DNA of 14,784 bases from positions 1 to 14,784 of the forward strand of contig QUTJ01031677.1 in NCBI GenBank assembly GCA_003573635.1, given 5' to 3'. The stretch's first letter is position 1, and each line of letters starts with the position of its first letter. The stretch is from Goniomonas avonlea (lineage: Eukaryota > Cryptophyceae > Goniomonadida > Goniomonadaceae). The notes beneath the pieces are model-generated. The model had not been told where the DNA came from, ran no database searches, and saw nothing but the letters and a program-made list of their open reading frames with translations. Both the position numbers and the translations under genes were made by a program. Below, in pieces: positions 1 to 7,764 of the stretch.

Positions 1-74
1 CTCTCTCTCTCTCTCTCTTTCTCTTTCTCTCTCTCCGCTCCCCCCCCTCCCCCGCCCGCCCCCCTCTCCTACAG
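1..74 (+). repeat. CT-rich low-complexity tract ending in CTACAG
   Basis: The first 66 bases are almost pure pyrimidine: CT dinucleotides, then C-runs with three isolated Gs. They end in CTACAG at 69-74, which looks like the polypyrimidine tract and acceptor of an intron entering from the left. If so, a plus-strand terminal exon would begin at 75. One frame stays open from 76 for about 37 codons before a TGA near 187, but the peptide resembles nothing I know. A simple microsatellite with a chance AG is equally likely. Confidence 0.5.
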
Positions 75-488
75 GCAGGTCCCGAGGCTCTCTGACAGCG
101 GAATTGCCGAGGCAAGGTTCGGTGCTATGTGCATTGTGCTCCACGTGTCTGTGCTGTGGACTTGCCAGTGCATAGCTCTAATGGTCTGAGTGCTGGTCAC
201 GTCGGTCCGGTGTCGCTTCTGACTTCCGGTGTTGTCACGCAGTTGGTTTTTGGAACACCTTTCCATTGTGACAGGGGAAACACACTGGTCCTATGAATGT
301 GTCGACTCGGTCGTTCTGATTCTCATTAACATTTGTCACGCTCTGTTCGGGTTCAATGAGCGTGTAATGCGCGTTCAATGAGCGTGCTGGATAGATGCCT
401 CGCATACGATTCGTGCCCAGGACCGTGTCGAGCCCATTTCTTAAGGACTTAAGTGTATTTGGAACAGTTCGCTTGAAGCTGCAAGCAG
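75..488. other. Left intergenic / 3' flank, no supported gene
   Basis: Only short overlapping open frames occur here and none looks like a conserved protein. The stretch is the 3' flank of the minus-strand secreted-protein gene. It contains a 14-bp direct repeat (GTTCAATGAGCGTG at 351-364 and 373-386, period 22). No clear polyadenylation hexamer is visible on the minus strand. Confidence 0.5.
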
Positions 489-1034
489 TTACAGAGCGAG
501 AGCAAGCGCAACCAGAGCTGCGCAACTTGACAGCACCGCTGACAACACAAGGCGTGATCCGGAGCCGTACTGGCGCTGGAACCACTTAAGATCGTCGTGG
601 TCAGCGTCTTTGGCAAGACCCTGGTAACCCTTCTCGACGCCAGGCATGTCGGTGGTATAAACCGTTTCAACCCCTTTGGCAAACTCATCCGTCGCCTTAC
701 TCTGCAACTTCACAGATGAAGAAACTGCCTTCTTGACCGCGGTTTGCTGCGCGAGGTTCGTGGTGTTCACGGTCTTGAGGTAGGCGGCAACTTTTGACGT
801 CATTGTCTTCAGCTGTGCGTCGTACCACTTGATTATAGGGTCAGCATCGGTCGTCTTATTTCCAACTGGTCCGCCCCGTGGAAGATCGGATCGATGCGAA
901 ACAACACCCGTGATGGGATAGTAGTACCGATCGTCGCCCTTGAGAACAGTGGACTCGCCACTCGACGCGACATACGTCAGTGTGGAAACGAATATTACGG
1001 CTGACACCGCTAAAAAGGCAATCGCCCATCTCAT
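489..1034 (-). CDS. Small secreted, putatively GPI-anchored protein
   Basis: An intronless frame of 181 residues if translation starts at the ATG at 1034. An in-frame ATG at 1112 would add 26 residues, but the 1034 start puts a basic residue and a hydrophobic segment (about residues 4-20) at the very N-terminus, as in a signal peptide. The C-terminus is a hydrophobic stretch rich in Leu, Ala and Val (about 162-181) after a small-residue region GSGS (157-160), which is the layout of a GPI-attachment signal. Two N-glycosylation sequons, NKT (59-61) and NTT (90-92), fit a secretory route. The centre is Lys/Thr/Ala-rich and probably helical. No family is recognised. The role is inferred to be at the cell surface. 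A single-pass membrane protein with a short tail is the main alternative. Confidence 0.62.
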   Translation of the reverse strand: MRWAIAFLAVSAVIFVSTLTYVASSGESTVLKGDDRYYYPITGVVSHRSDLPRGGPVGNKTTDADPIIKWYDAQLKTMTSKVAAYLKTVNTTNLAQQTAVKKAVSSSVKLQSKATDEFAKGVETVYTTDMPGVEKGYQGLAKDADHDDLKWFQRQYGSGSRLVLSAVLSSCAALVALALAL

Positions 1035-1348
1035 TTCAGGGCTTTGAGGAGACACGGACCTTAGTCCCGGCCCTGGTCCCTGGCCCTCCTCCAGGGAGGA
1101 GGAGGAGACCATTTTCTGGACGTCTCTTCACAAAGCAGAGTCAAGGTCAACCACGTTCCAAACCTGGCACATACGCGGCACAAGCAGGAAGTCTTAATTG
1201 ACACATTCAACATTGTTAACCCTAGGGTTAAATATGATTTTTGTACTGTATGTTGCCGTATGTACAGTTGTCCCGATTGTGCTCGTTACTCCGCAAGTAA
1301 CGTCTTTAGGTTCAAAGGGGAATTCAAACATTGTGCTCATCGCGCAAC
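1035..1348. promoter_or_regulatory. Divergent intergenic promoter region
   Basis: This 314-bp gap separates two divergently transcribed genes, the secreted protein (start 1034, minus) and the WD/SAP protein (start 1349, plus), so it should hold both promoters. If the minus gene starts at 1112 the gap shrinks to 236 bp. The visible element is the perfect palindrome at 1216-1231, listed separately. No convincing TATA box is placed correctly for either start. Confidence 0.5.
1216..1231. repeat. Perfect 16-bp palindrome of telomere-type half repeats
   Basis: TTAACCCTAGGGTTAA is its own reverse complement. Each arm carries the TTAGGG/CCCTAA-type unit, so it reads as two telomeric repeats meeting head to head. 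It sits in the middle of the divergent promoter, about 117 bp upstream of the WD/SAP start codon. A TRF/Myb-type factor or telobox-like site is possible but is inference only. Confidence 0.7.
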
Positions 1349-2887
1349 ATGACCCGATCCAATGGTCGTGACGAAAACCTAGACCCTGCACCAGTCCAAA
1401 ACAAATCCCTTGCCACCATCACGAAAAGAGCGAGGGGTCGCTCTCCTGCCAAGCCTGCTCAGGCCCTAGCGAAGAAAACTGCGTCCAAAGCCAAGGCGGG
1501 CGCAAAGGACAAGTGGAACAGAATCACTCCTCTCGAGGAAGCAGAGTATTTTACAACGTGCCTTCGTGTTGTGCAATCCGGAGGGCGGGAACTCTTGCTG
1601 AGCTCTGAGATTTGGGATCTCTCGACGCAGATTAAACTTGGAGAGATGCCAAAGATGCCGGGTCCTGGGGCCGGCACCTTGTGCCATTTCGCGCTGCTTC
1701 CCGGCGACCTCTTGGTGGGAGTCGACTACTCTCGCAGCATTGCTGTCTGGCATCTGCCAACAGGCGATATGTGTTCTCGGATCGAGCTTTTGCCAGAGCC
1801 AGAGGCTGGAGAATTTTTCAATGATTGCGTTCGTTGCCTCGCAGTTGGAGACCCGGAACGAATGCAAGTTCTTGCGGCAACAGAGTCTAAGCTTTACTTT
1901 CTCCAGGCCACACAGGAGGGTGATATTTCGTTGGTACAAGAAATTGATCTCGCTGGTCTGCGTGTTACCAGAACCGTCAATATTGCAGCTGCCAGCGGTG
2001 AGTTTCTGAAGGAACTTCTCCGAGCGCGGGGATTGGACGACTCTGGCGCCACCAGCGAGCTTGCTGAACGGCTTCGTGGTGCGACCGGTGGGGCAACTGC
2101 AGAGTTTGAAGCGCCAGCTCTTCCTGCTGGTGGGTTTAACCGCACGAAGCTGGTCAGCAGCGTCGCTCTGTGGCATGAACAAGACGGGATGGCAGTCGCG
2201 CTTCTTGGTGGCACAGACGGAACGGTTGCCTTCCTTCGGCTTGATGGAGTTACTACAGCACCGCACCGATACATCCGTGCCCACAATGGCTTTGTGAATC
2301 AGATGCGCATTTGGAAACGGCCAGACGGAGAACCAGCTCGTTTGGTGACCGGCGGTCAGGACAAGAACGTGTGTATCATAGACCTTGCAGGAGAATCACG
2401 CGCCCCTCTACGTTCTTGGACTACAACCCACACGTGGGCGGTGCACGCTTTGGATGTCTTCGATGCAGAGTCGGTTGTTGTGACTGGGTCCAACTGCGAC
2501 AAAAATCTGCAATTTTGGAGTCTTCTGGATGGCCGGATCCTCCATAAGAGCAAGCCATTGGGCAAGTGTCAGCGATCCAACAAGTTTTCTGTCTTGCAGG
2601 CACGTGTTTTGTTTTTGACAGTCTGCGAGCTAGATCTCACACGTGTTGCAGACTGCGTTCACAGCCAACGGCACGGTTGCCGTCGCGAACAGCAATGACG
2701 TCGACGGTCCTACATTGTTACTTGTCTCTCGCGGCTAAACCGGCAGGACTTGGCGTTGGTCGAGGTCCTGTGTGCTGCAGACTGGCAATACGCAAACAAC
2801 TCCAAACTCAACTGGGCACTAGCGTGCCACCAACAAGTTCAGCGTCGAACGTTGACGGTTCCAAGTGGAAAGGTGCACGGGCGCTGA
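1349..2887 (+). CDS. WD40-like beta-propeller protein with embedded SAP motif
   Basis: Exon 1 (1349-2599, 417 codons) opens with a basic Lys/Ala/Arg-rich N-terminus (nuclear-type), followed by WD-like blades. Blade signatures include SRSIAVWHLPTGD, GGQDKNVCIIDLAG, and CDKNLQFWSLLDG. Residues 218-251 contain LKELLRARGL...SELAERL, a good match to the SAP helix-turn-helix nucleic-acid-binding motif. The first intron is GC-AG (2600-2651, CAG|GCACGT). Exon 2 begins TAFTANGTVAVANSND. I favour a second intron at 2700-2746 (GTCGAC...GGCTAAACCGGCAG) and a last exon 2747-2887, giving 479 residues. Without that splice the frame stops at TAA 2736-2738 (445 residues). A further small intron at 2873 is also possible, so the C-terminus is uncertain. 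The start is the first ATG in the open frame. No specific orthologue is recognised. A nuclear scaffold role is inference. Confidence 0.72.
1998..2102 (+). other. Candidate exitron (in-frame retained intron) encoding the SAP motif
   Basis: Inside exon 1 of the WD/SAP gene, a strong donor (AGCG|GTGAGT at 1998) and an acceptor (ACTGCAG|AG, ending at 2102) bracket exactly 105 nt. This is 35 codons, with no stop. Removing it leaves a phase-1 junction that keeps the frame (Gly, then Glu-Phe-Glu-Ala). The segment encodes almost exactly the SAP-like motif. The motif quality says it is translated at least sometimes; the splice sites say it could be removed. Confidence 0.45.
2600..2651 (+). other. GC-AG intron in the WD/SAP gene
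   Basis: The frame of exon 1 (ending FSVLQ) and that of the next coding stretch (TAFTANG...) are joined in phase 0 only by a 52-nt intron starting GCACGT and ending TTGCAG. No GT donor nearby keeps the frame. The donor context CAG|GCACG recurs in the CCDC93 gene (10117-10165, minus). Confidence 0.6.
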
Positions 2888-3056
2888 GCACTCGCTTGAC
2901 TAGCAGTGTGGTCTGCACCTGCACAAGTTGAAGCGTCTCATCTCCATCGAAATGAGATTTGGGTATCGTTGACTCCTATTTAAACTATGTATATCTCTGG
3001 TGCAGCAGACTGTCCAGAGCACTAAGACTCGAATTTGAACTGTTTTGGTGAAGTGT

Positions 3057-3062
3057 AATAAA
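3057..3062 (+). terminator. AATAAA polyadenylation-type hexamer
   Basis: A canonical AATAAA on the plus strand, about 170 bp beyond the preferred stop of the WD/SAP gene, in the correct orientation to be its polyadenylation signal. Use of AATAAA by this organism is assumed, not shown. Confidence 0.35.
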
Positions 3063-3312
3063 GCTCTGGTGACCTTGTGCACGCCAACAGAACAGTGACC
3101 TTGACCTGCACGACAACACCCAAGGCATTCACGATCAGTTGCAAATCCCTCAGCCGGAAACAGATTTGCGGATATATTTGAGGAGCAACGGTGAACGGCG
3201 AGCTCAAGCACCCATACCCTGTGACGCGATTCAGTCGTGGCACCGCCCTCAGTGAGCGTGCTTGAGGCCTCTTGAGCCGGTGCCTCGAGTACATGGGTGT
3301 GGGTGCGCAAGT

Positions 3313-3381
3313 CATGGGCGTGCGTCGTGCAGACGGACACATCGCACTCATGGGCGTACGTCGTGCAGACGGACACATCGC
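3313..3381. repeat. 33-bp direct repeat, two copies, period 36
   Basis: Copies at 3313-3345 and 3349-3381 differ at one base (GCGTGCGTCG versus GCGTACGTCG). The period is a multiple of three, so on the minus strand the open frame carries a duplicated 12-residue block containing MCPSARRTPM. Confidence 0.8.
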
Positions 3382-3430
3382 CGGTGTGTGGGCGCACATG
3401 TGTATCTGTGGACAATGTTGTCCATAAGTG

Positions 3431-3477
3431 ACCACACACCACACACCACACACACACCCACCCACCCACACACACAC
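3431..3477. repeat. CA/GT-rich microsatellite abutting a splice donor
   Basis: An imperfect ACACACC/CCCA repeat on the plus strand. On the minus strand it reads GTGTGTGTGTGGGTGGG and begins at the base after the last confident coding codon (GAG) of ZC3H15, so the repeat itself supplies the apparent donor. Confidence 0.85.
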
Positions 3478-4995
3478 CTCGTCGTCATCATCCAAGTCAA
3501 GGTCATCCGGCAATTCTTCTTCCAAGAACAAGTTCGCCTGGATCGCTGCAGCACCCCCCCCTGCGACAAGTGTCACCGCAACAACGCCGACGCCTGATGC
3601 AAGGGAAACTCAAAAAAAACAGGAGAGAACCCGTTCTTTGCAGCTCGGTGTGAATTAGCTCGAGGAAAAGGGTACCTGCAGCTGCACCTTCCACTGCTGC
3701 TGCTGCACCTCCCTCTTCTGCTGAACCTCCCTGGGCTCCCTACAATATGAACGTTATTGGTACAGAAAGAACACATGCGAGCTTGGGTGCAAGTGCGCAG
3801 TAAGAGCACGCACGCGAGTATAGCCAATGGACGTAGCTGTGACGTTGATCTCAACCACATCAGCAAACTCATCTTCCTCGCGCTCTAATTCCTCGGCAGC
3901 CTCGTCGTCATCCACAAACAGGTCCGGATTGAAAGTAAACAGAGCGCGACTGCGGTGTCATCAGCATCGAGGTATATGCGACACAAGTTCGTACCCGCTC
4001 ATCTGTGACGGTTTTGCGTCGGCCTTCGCCTTTGCGTCCTTGGCAGCCTGCTCTGCCGCAACCGCCTGCCTCTCCTTCTTGCGGCGCTTCCACTCGAGGA
4101 ACGACTCCAGAGTGACTGGCGTCATAGTTGGGAGTGCCTTTCGCTGGCATTCAATTGCTTCCTCGATAGGAATTTGATTCTCGGCAGCAGCCTCATCCAT
4201 CTTCTTCGCGTCCGACTTGAGAACGTATCCCGGAGGCAACGCATGCCGATAAATGCACTTTTCGCCGTTTGGACAATTCCAGAACCAGCCGTACTTTTTC
4301 GTCTCAACAGCCTCGATGAAGAACTTGCAAATCTGCCCCAGGCTCAAAAGATGAACGCGACAATGTGGAAGACTCAAAGACTCACAATATCAGTTTGGAC
4401 TTTGTTCATCTTCTTTTGAACAGCACTCTCCAGGGTAGACTGATCCCAATTGTCCATCCCTGAAGGCAGAGCTGAGTTTCGCCAAGCGAAGACAGAATGC
4501 GTACCTTCATCGCGAATATCCTCATACACGTTGATTTTGGCGGCCTTGCGCTCGGTGGCCAAGTTGTGAGAGAACTTACATTTCGCCCCTTTACCACAAA
4601 GGCCTTGCTTGAAAAATTCGCAGATCACACTTTTCGGGTCGGCGCCTGAGGAAAATTGAGCACCAGGGGGGGGGGACACAACGAAGAACGAACCCTGTGG
4701 GACCTTCGTCTGTTGCACTGGTTTGAAAAGTCCAACGAGCTCTTTCTGAAACTCTTTTTTGGACTCTTTCTCTTGCTGCACAGAGGAGTCAGGAGGCGGA
4801 CATAGAACAAAGAGCGACAACCTTGCGCAGGTCATCGGCCGTTGGTAGCCGGCTTTTTGGTTTATTCTTTGCGTCAACAGCCGCCTGCACTTGCTGAACG
4901 TATTGCTGCCCTTTGGCACCCTTCTTATTTTTCATCCCAAACGTCTTGTCATCGACAATCTTCTGCTTCAGCTGCGCTGAGATCTTTTTCGGCAT
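3478..4995 (-). CDS. ZC3H15: ZC3H15/DFRP1 (Tma46-family) zinc-finger DRG-binding protein
   Basis: DFRP1 proteins bind and stabilise the translational GTPase DRG1 and associate with ribosomes (family knowledge). Eight coding exons join in phase: 4822-4995, 4694-4775, 4505-4645, 4386-4459, 3995-4332, 3814-3949, 3676-3739, 3478-3560, giving 364 codons so far. The N-terminus has the family signature DKTFGMKNKKGAK (16-28). Zinc finger 1 is C94-X7-C102-X5-C108-X3-H112. Zinc finger 2 is C159-X17-C177-X5-C183-X3-H187 with the KYGWFW motif. A DRG-binding-type stretch TLESFLEWKRRKK follows. Exon 7 encodes a Gly/Ala-rich linker and exon 8 the acidic end (LFLEEELPDDLDLDDDDE), as in the human C-terminus. 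The last exon and stop are unresolved because a GT microsatellite follows. Introns are 45-115 nt. An 8-C run (3554-3561) lies at the exon 8 acceptor and a 10-G run (4666-4675) in intron 2. Confidence 0.88.
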
Positions 4996-5615
4996 TTTCT
5001 TGCTCCCTCTCACGACCGACCGTCACTCACTTGTCAATCTTTGTCAAAGCCCGGAGTTTCTCTGTGTGTGTGTGTACAACAGAAACTCCGGAGTCCGGAC
5101 AAACACACAGAAATTCCGGGTGGCGTTCTTTGTGTCTTTGGCCGGGTTTTTTCTCGCCGACTTCTCGGAGCCCCACCCCCACTTTTCGGTTGGACACGGA
5201 GTTTTGCAAAGCTGGGGAGGCAGAAAGGGACCAAGTTTTCTCTTGGGCAGTTGCACCGCAAATTTACAAATGTACTTGCGATCCCGAAAGCTGAAATATT
5301 GTTTGCCGGATTGACACATTTGATTTTTGTCTATCTCGTGGCTCGCCGCAGACCGCACCGCGGCCTTGTCACCTCGCAAGTCGTATTCGACGGTGGAGTG
5401 TCGATAGCACTATCCCGTTGGAAAAAATGGAAAGTGGTTGACAGGGTCAATCCCCAAAATCTCCTGTCTTTGGTCGACCCAAATCCGGCTTTTTTCTCTC
5501 GGCCTCCTCCTCTCCGCCCCGGTCGTCCGCGTCCGGTTTCGTTCCTTGGCAAGGCTAACCAGGTTTGCGATCCTGGTGCCATACTCTTCTGACCCTTCAT
5601 CCAGATTTTCGTTGC
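4996..5615. promoter_or_regulatory. Divergent promoter region of ZC3H15 and the PHD-BAH gene
   Basis: A 620-bp gap between two divergent starts. It contains the imperfect inverted repeat at 5050-5120. Several frames are open on both strands, the longest being plus-strand 5041-5592, but none begins with ATG in a sensible place and none shows a recognisable domain. I read it as promoters plus 5' UTRs. No clear TATA box was found. Confidence 0.55.
5050..5120. repeat. Imperfect inverted repeat with GT-rich loop
   Basis: The left arm CCCGGAGTTTCTCTGTGTGT (5050-5069) pairs with ACACACAGAAATTCCGGG (5103-5120), with one mismatch and one two-base bulge. A third related piece, CAGAAACTCCGG (about 5080-5091), can pair with the left arm instead. 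The region could form alternative hairpins in DNA or in a 5' leader. Confidence 0.6.
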
Positions 5616-7476
5616 ATGTCAGGTTGTTGGAAAGAGATGCAAGCAATTCATCAACAGCCTGAAAAAGCGGAGATCATGGACAAGAGTAAAGACATCATCC
5701 TGGCCGCTGTACGACACAATCTTTTTCTAAAGCTGGATCAAGATGGATGCAGCGGCACAGCGAGGACGTTCGGGGTGGAAGGGGCAAAGAGGGGGGGTGT
5801 CTTCGTTTTGCACGACGAAAGCGTGGGTCTCTTTCAAAGCAAGAGAAAGAAACCAGAGCAGGCCGCGCTGCCTCAGTACGTTGCTTTTCCACGTTTGGTG
5901 GATGGTTAACTTGTGCAGATTGTTGGCACATGGGTTGCCCAAGAAGGCCAGAAAGGCTGTAGCGGTCTCCAATTCTGCGGCGATCGTACACTGCGTGTGT
6001 GGTAGGAACGAGCATTCCGGCAACATGTTGCAGTGCCAACGGTGTGAACACTGGCAGCATGGTCATTGTGTTGGAATTGCGCTCAGCCAGGCGTCGCAGC
6101 GCTTCTTCTGTTCCGGCTGTTCTGGAACTGCGCTGGCCGCCGCGATGGACGATGTGGAGTACAAAGACATCGAATCTGATCTTGGACGGCACAGTGACCG
6201 TTTCGTGTCAGACCTCGACGAGTCCGACCTGGACGTCGACAGCTTTCTGCCTGAAGATAGCGATGTTGAAGAGGTGCTGGATTTCCCTGAGCCTCGCTCT
6301 CCCATCTCTTCCAGGCCGCCGTCTGTCACAGGGTCGACCAGCTCCGAGAAGTCTGCTGCTCCGACTCCACGCACAGGCCCCACCAAGGTCACCGAGCGTG
6401 TCTGTTTTGTCAACCCAACCACCGGTCAGATGCTGACCGGGAACCGTGCGCCCCGTCGGCCCGAGACGATCAAAAAGTATCTTGCTGAGGGCTGGGTGCC
6501 TTTGGACTCACCACGCAAGAAGCGCGCGGCCCCACCACCCCAAGCCGTGGTTTCCCGGCCTCGTCCAAAACTGGAAACGCTCATCGAGATTCCGCGATCC
6601 CCTCCTAAGACCCGTCTCGTTGAGGACACGGCATCGTGCAAGAGCACTCCGAGGCAGAAGCACTTCGAATGGATCGGCCAAGTTGGAACGCGCGAGGAGG
6701 GCAAGTCATTTTTCACGGCTTTCAACTACGATGCCCAACGCTTCTGTGTCGGTGACTTCGTGTACCTGCAACCCAACAACCCGGGCGAGGCCCATCACAT
6801 CGCCAAGATCAATTCAGCATGGGAGATCTCTGGGCGAAAGCAGATGTCAGTGCAGGTCCGTGTTCTTAGTCACTTCTTGTTTGTCCAACTGAGTTTCCAA
6901 CCAGTGGTTCTTTCGGCGAGAGGAGACGGCGTTTGGGAGCGCCGCGTCCCAGGATAAGATGGAAATTTTTGCCTCGAATGCTGGGGACAGTTGCCCGGTG
7001 GAGGCCATCGCTGGGCGGTGCCAGGTGATGCACAGCGACGATGTCGAGGACTGGAATCAATATCGGAGACAAGAGCATGCTTACTTCTTCCGCCAGTCAT
7101 ATCACCCTGCGACACGTACGTTCGAGACAATGCACCCGCCGATGCATCCGGTCCGCCGCCCTTCCGCTCTTGTCTCGGCATCCGCTCCCGGGAAGCAGTT
7201 GTTGCCAACATCCCAAGCCCTTCCGACTTCACCGACTCACATGTTGCCGACATTGGAGCTCCTGGCTCTTCCACCTCCCGCGTCTCGGCCACTTTGTGAT
7301 GATACTCTTGACCAAACAGAGTCACTCTTTGGAACAGGTTTGTTTGATGTCCTGCGGCTCTGTGCTAACGCGAACACGCAGCTGTGTGCCACACTGACGA
7401 TGTCAGTGATGCACAAGATGGCGAAGGGTTTGATATTGACGTGTTCCTTAACCTCAACGACTGCCTGGCTTATTGA
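5616..7476 (+). CDS. PHD finger - BAH domain chromatin reader
   Basis: Four exons join in phase: 5616-5875, 5919-6855, 6905-7337, 7382-7476, giving 574 residues. The PHD finger (about 112-154) has all eight ligands: C112-V-C114, C126-QR-C129, H134, C137, C151-SG-C154; such fingers usually read histone H3 tails. An acidic/Ser-rich linker follows, then a Pro/Arg-rich basic segment (PRKKR). The BAH domain (about 360-475) shows GDFVYLQP, then WFFRREET directly after intron 2, then MEIFASNAGDSCPVEAIAGRC, the classic BAH core. The C-terminus is Pro/Ser-rich and ends acidic. Donors are GTACGT, GTCCGT and GTTTGT; branch-like TTAAC and CTAAC lie close to two acceptors. ATGs at 5637 and 5676 are alternative starts. 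In the Pro-rich part a GTACGT/CAG pair (7116-7198) could also splice. Gene-silencing function is inferred from family. Confidence 0.82.
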
Positions 7477-7764
7477 CCGGCTTCGAAGGGTTTGCCAGCG
7501 TTGCCATGAACAGGAAAACAGGAACGATTCAAAAGAAGAGAGGTGGGGACACGACGGTGTAGCTGCCTCCTTACCCAAAATATTGGCAATGTCCCGATTT
7601 ACTGGCAATGCCCAACTGCATTTTCGCCCACCTCCACCGACTTGTGTCCTCTGAATTACAATACAGATGTAACACAGCTTGGCGTTCTTTCATAGCGAGA
7701 TGGGCAGGGGCCGACGCGAGAAAGGCGACGTTTCATATGGATCAGCAGCAAACGCGAGGGCCAA
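7477..7764. other. Convergent 3' intergenic gap
   Basis: 288 bp between the stop codons of the PHD-BAH gene (plus) and CCDC93 (minus). No gene, no repeat and no canonical AATAAA in the right orientation were seen. It should hold both 3' UTRs. Confidence 0.5.

Larger units (their letters stand above)
2888..3477. other. Convergent 3' intergenic region with repeats
   Basis: This lies between the 3' ends of the WD/SAP gene (plus) and ZC3H15 (minus). It contains a plus-strand AATAAA at 3057-3062, a 33-bp direct repeat at 3313-3381 and a CA/GT-rich microsatellite at 3431-3477. A minus-strand frame stays open from 3477 to a TAG at 3022, continuing from the last certain ZC3H15 exon. It encodes Cys/Val/Trp-rich then Met/Arg/Thr/Pro-rich low-complexity sequence and is probably intron plus 3' UTR. 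Which acceptor restores the true ZC3H15 end could not be decided. Confidence 0.5.

Noticed and set aside
1466-2284. 272-residue open frame on the minus strand
   Set aside because: It lies opposite the WD/SAP coding exon, begins without a clear ATG context and shows no domain. It is a shadow of the plus-strand gene.
3262-3597. 111-residue plus-strand frame overlapping the ZC3H15 tail
   Set aside because: It is low complexity from the CA repeat and antisense to the conserved acidic ZC3H15 exon.
4666-4675. G10 run as a sign of a coding frameshift or sequencing error
   Set aside because: It falls inside ZC3H15 intron 2, where the transcript has a C-rich tract, so it does not affect the protein.
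5041-5592. 183-residue plus-strand frame in the divergent promoter
   Set aside because: No ATG start, no recognisable domain, and several other frames are equally open there. It is better read as promoter and 5' UTR.
7237-7608. 123-residue minus-strand frame opposite the PHD-BAH 3' end
   Set aside because: The plus strand gives an in-phase acidic C-terminus through a GTTTGT...CTAAC...CAG intron. The minus frame has no domain.
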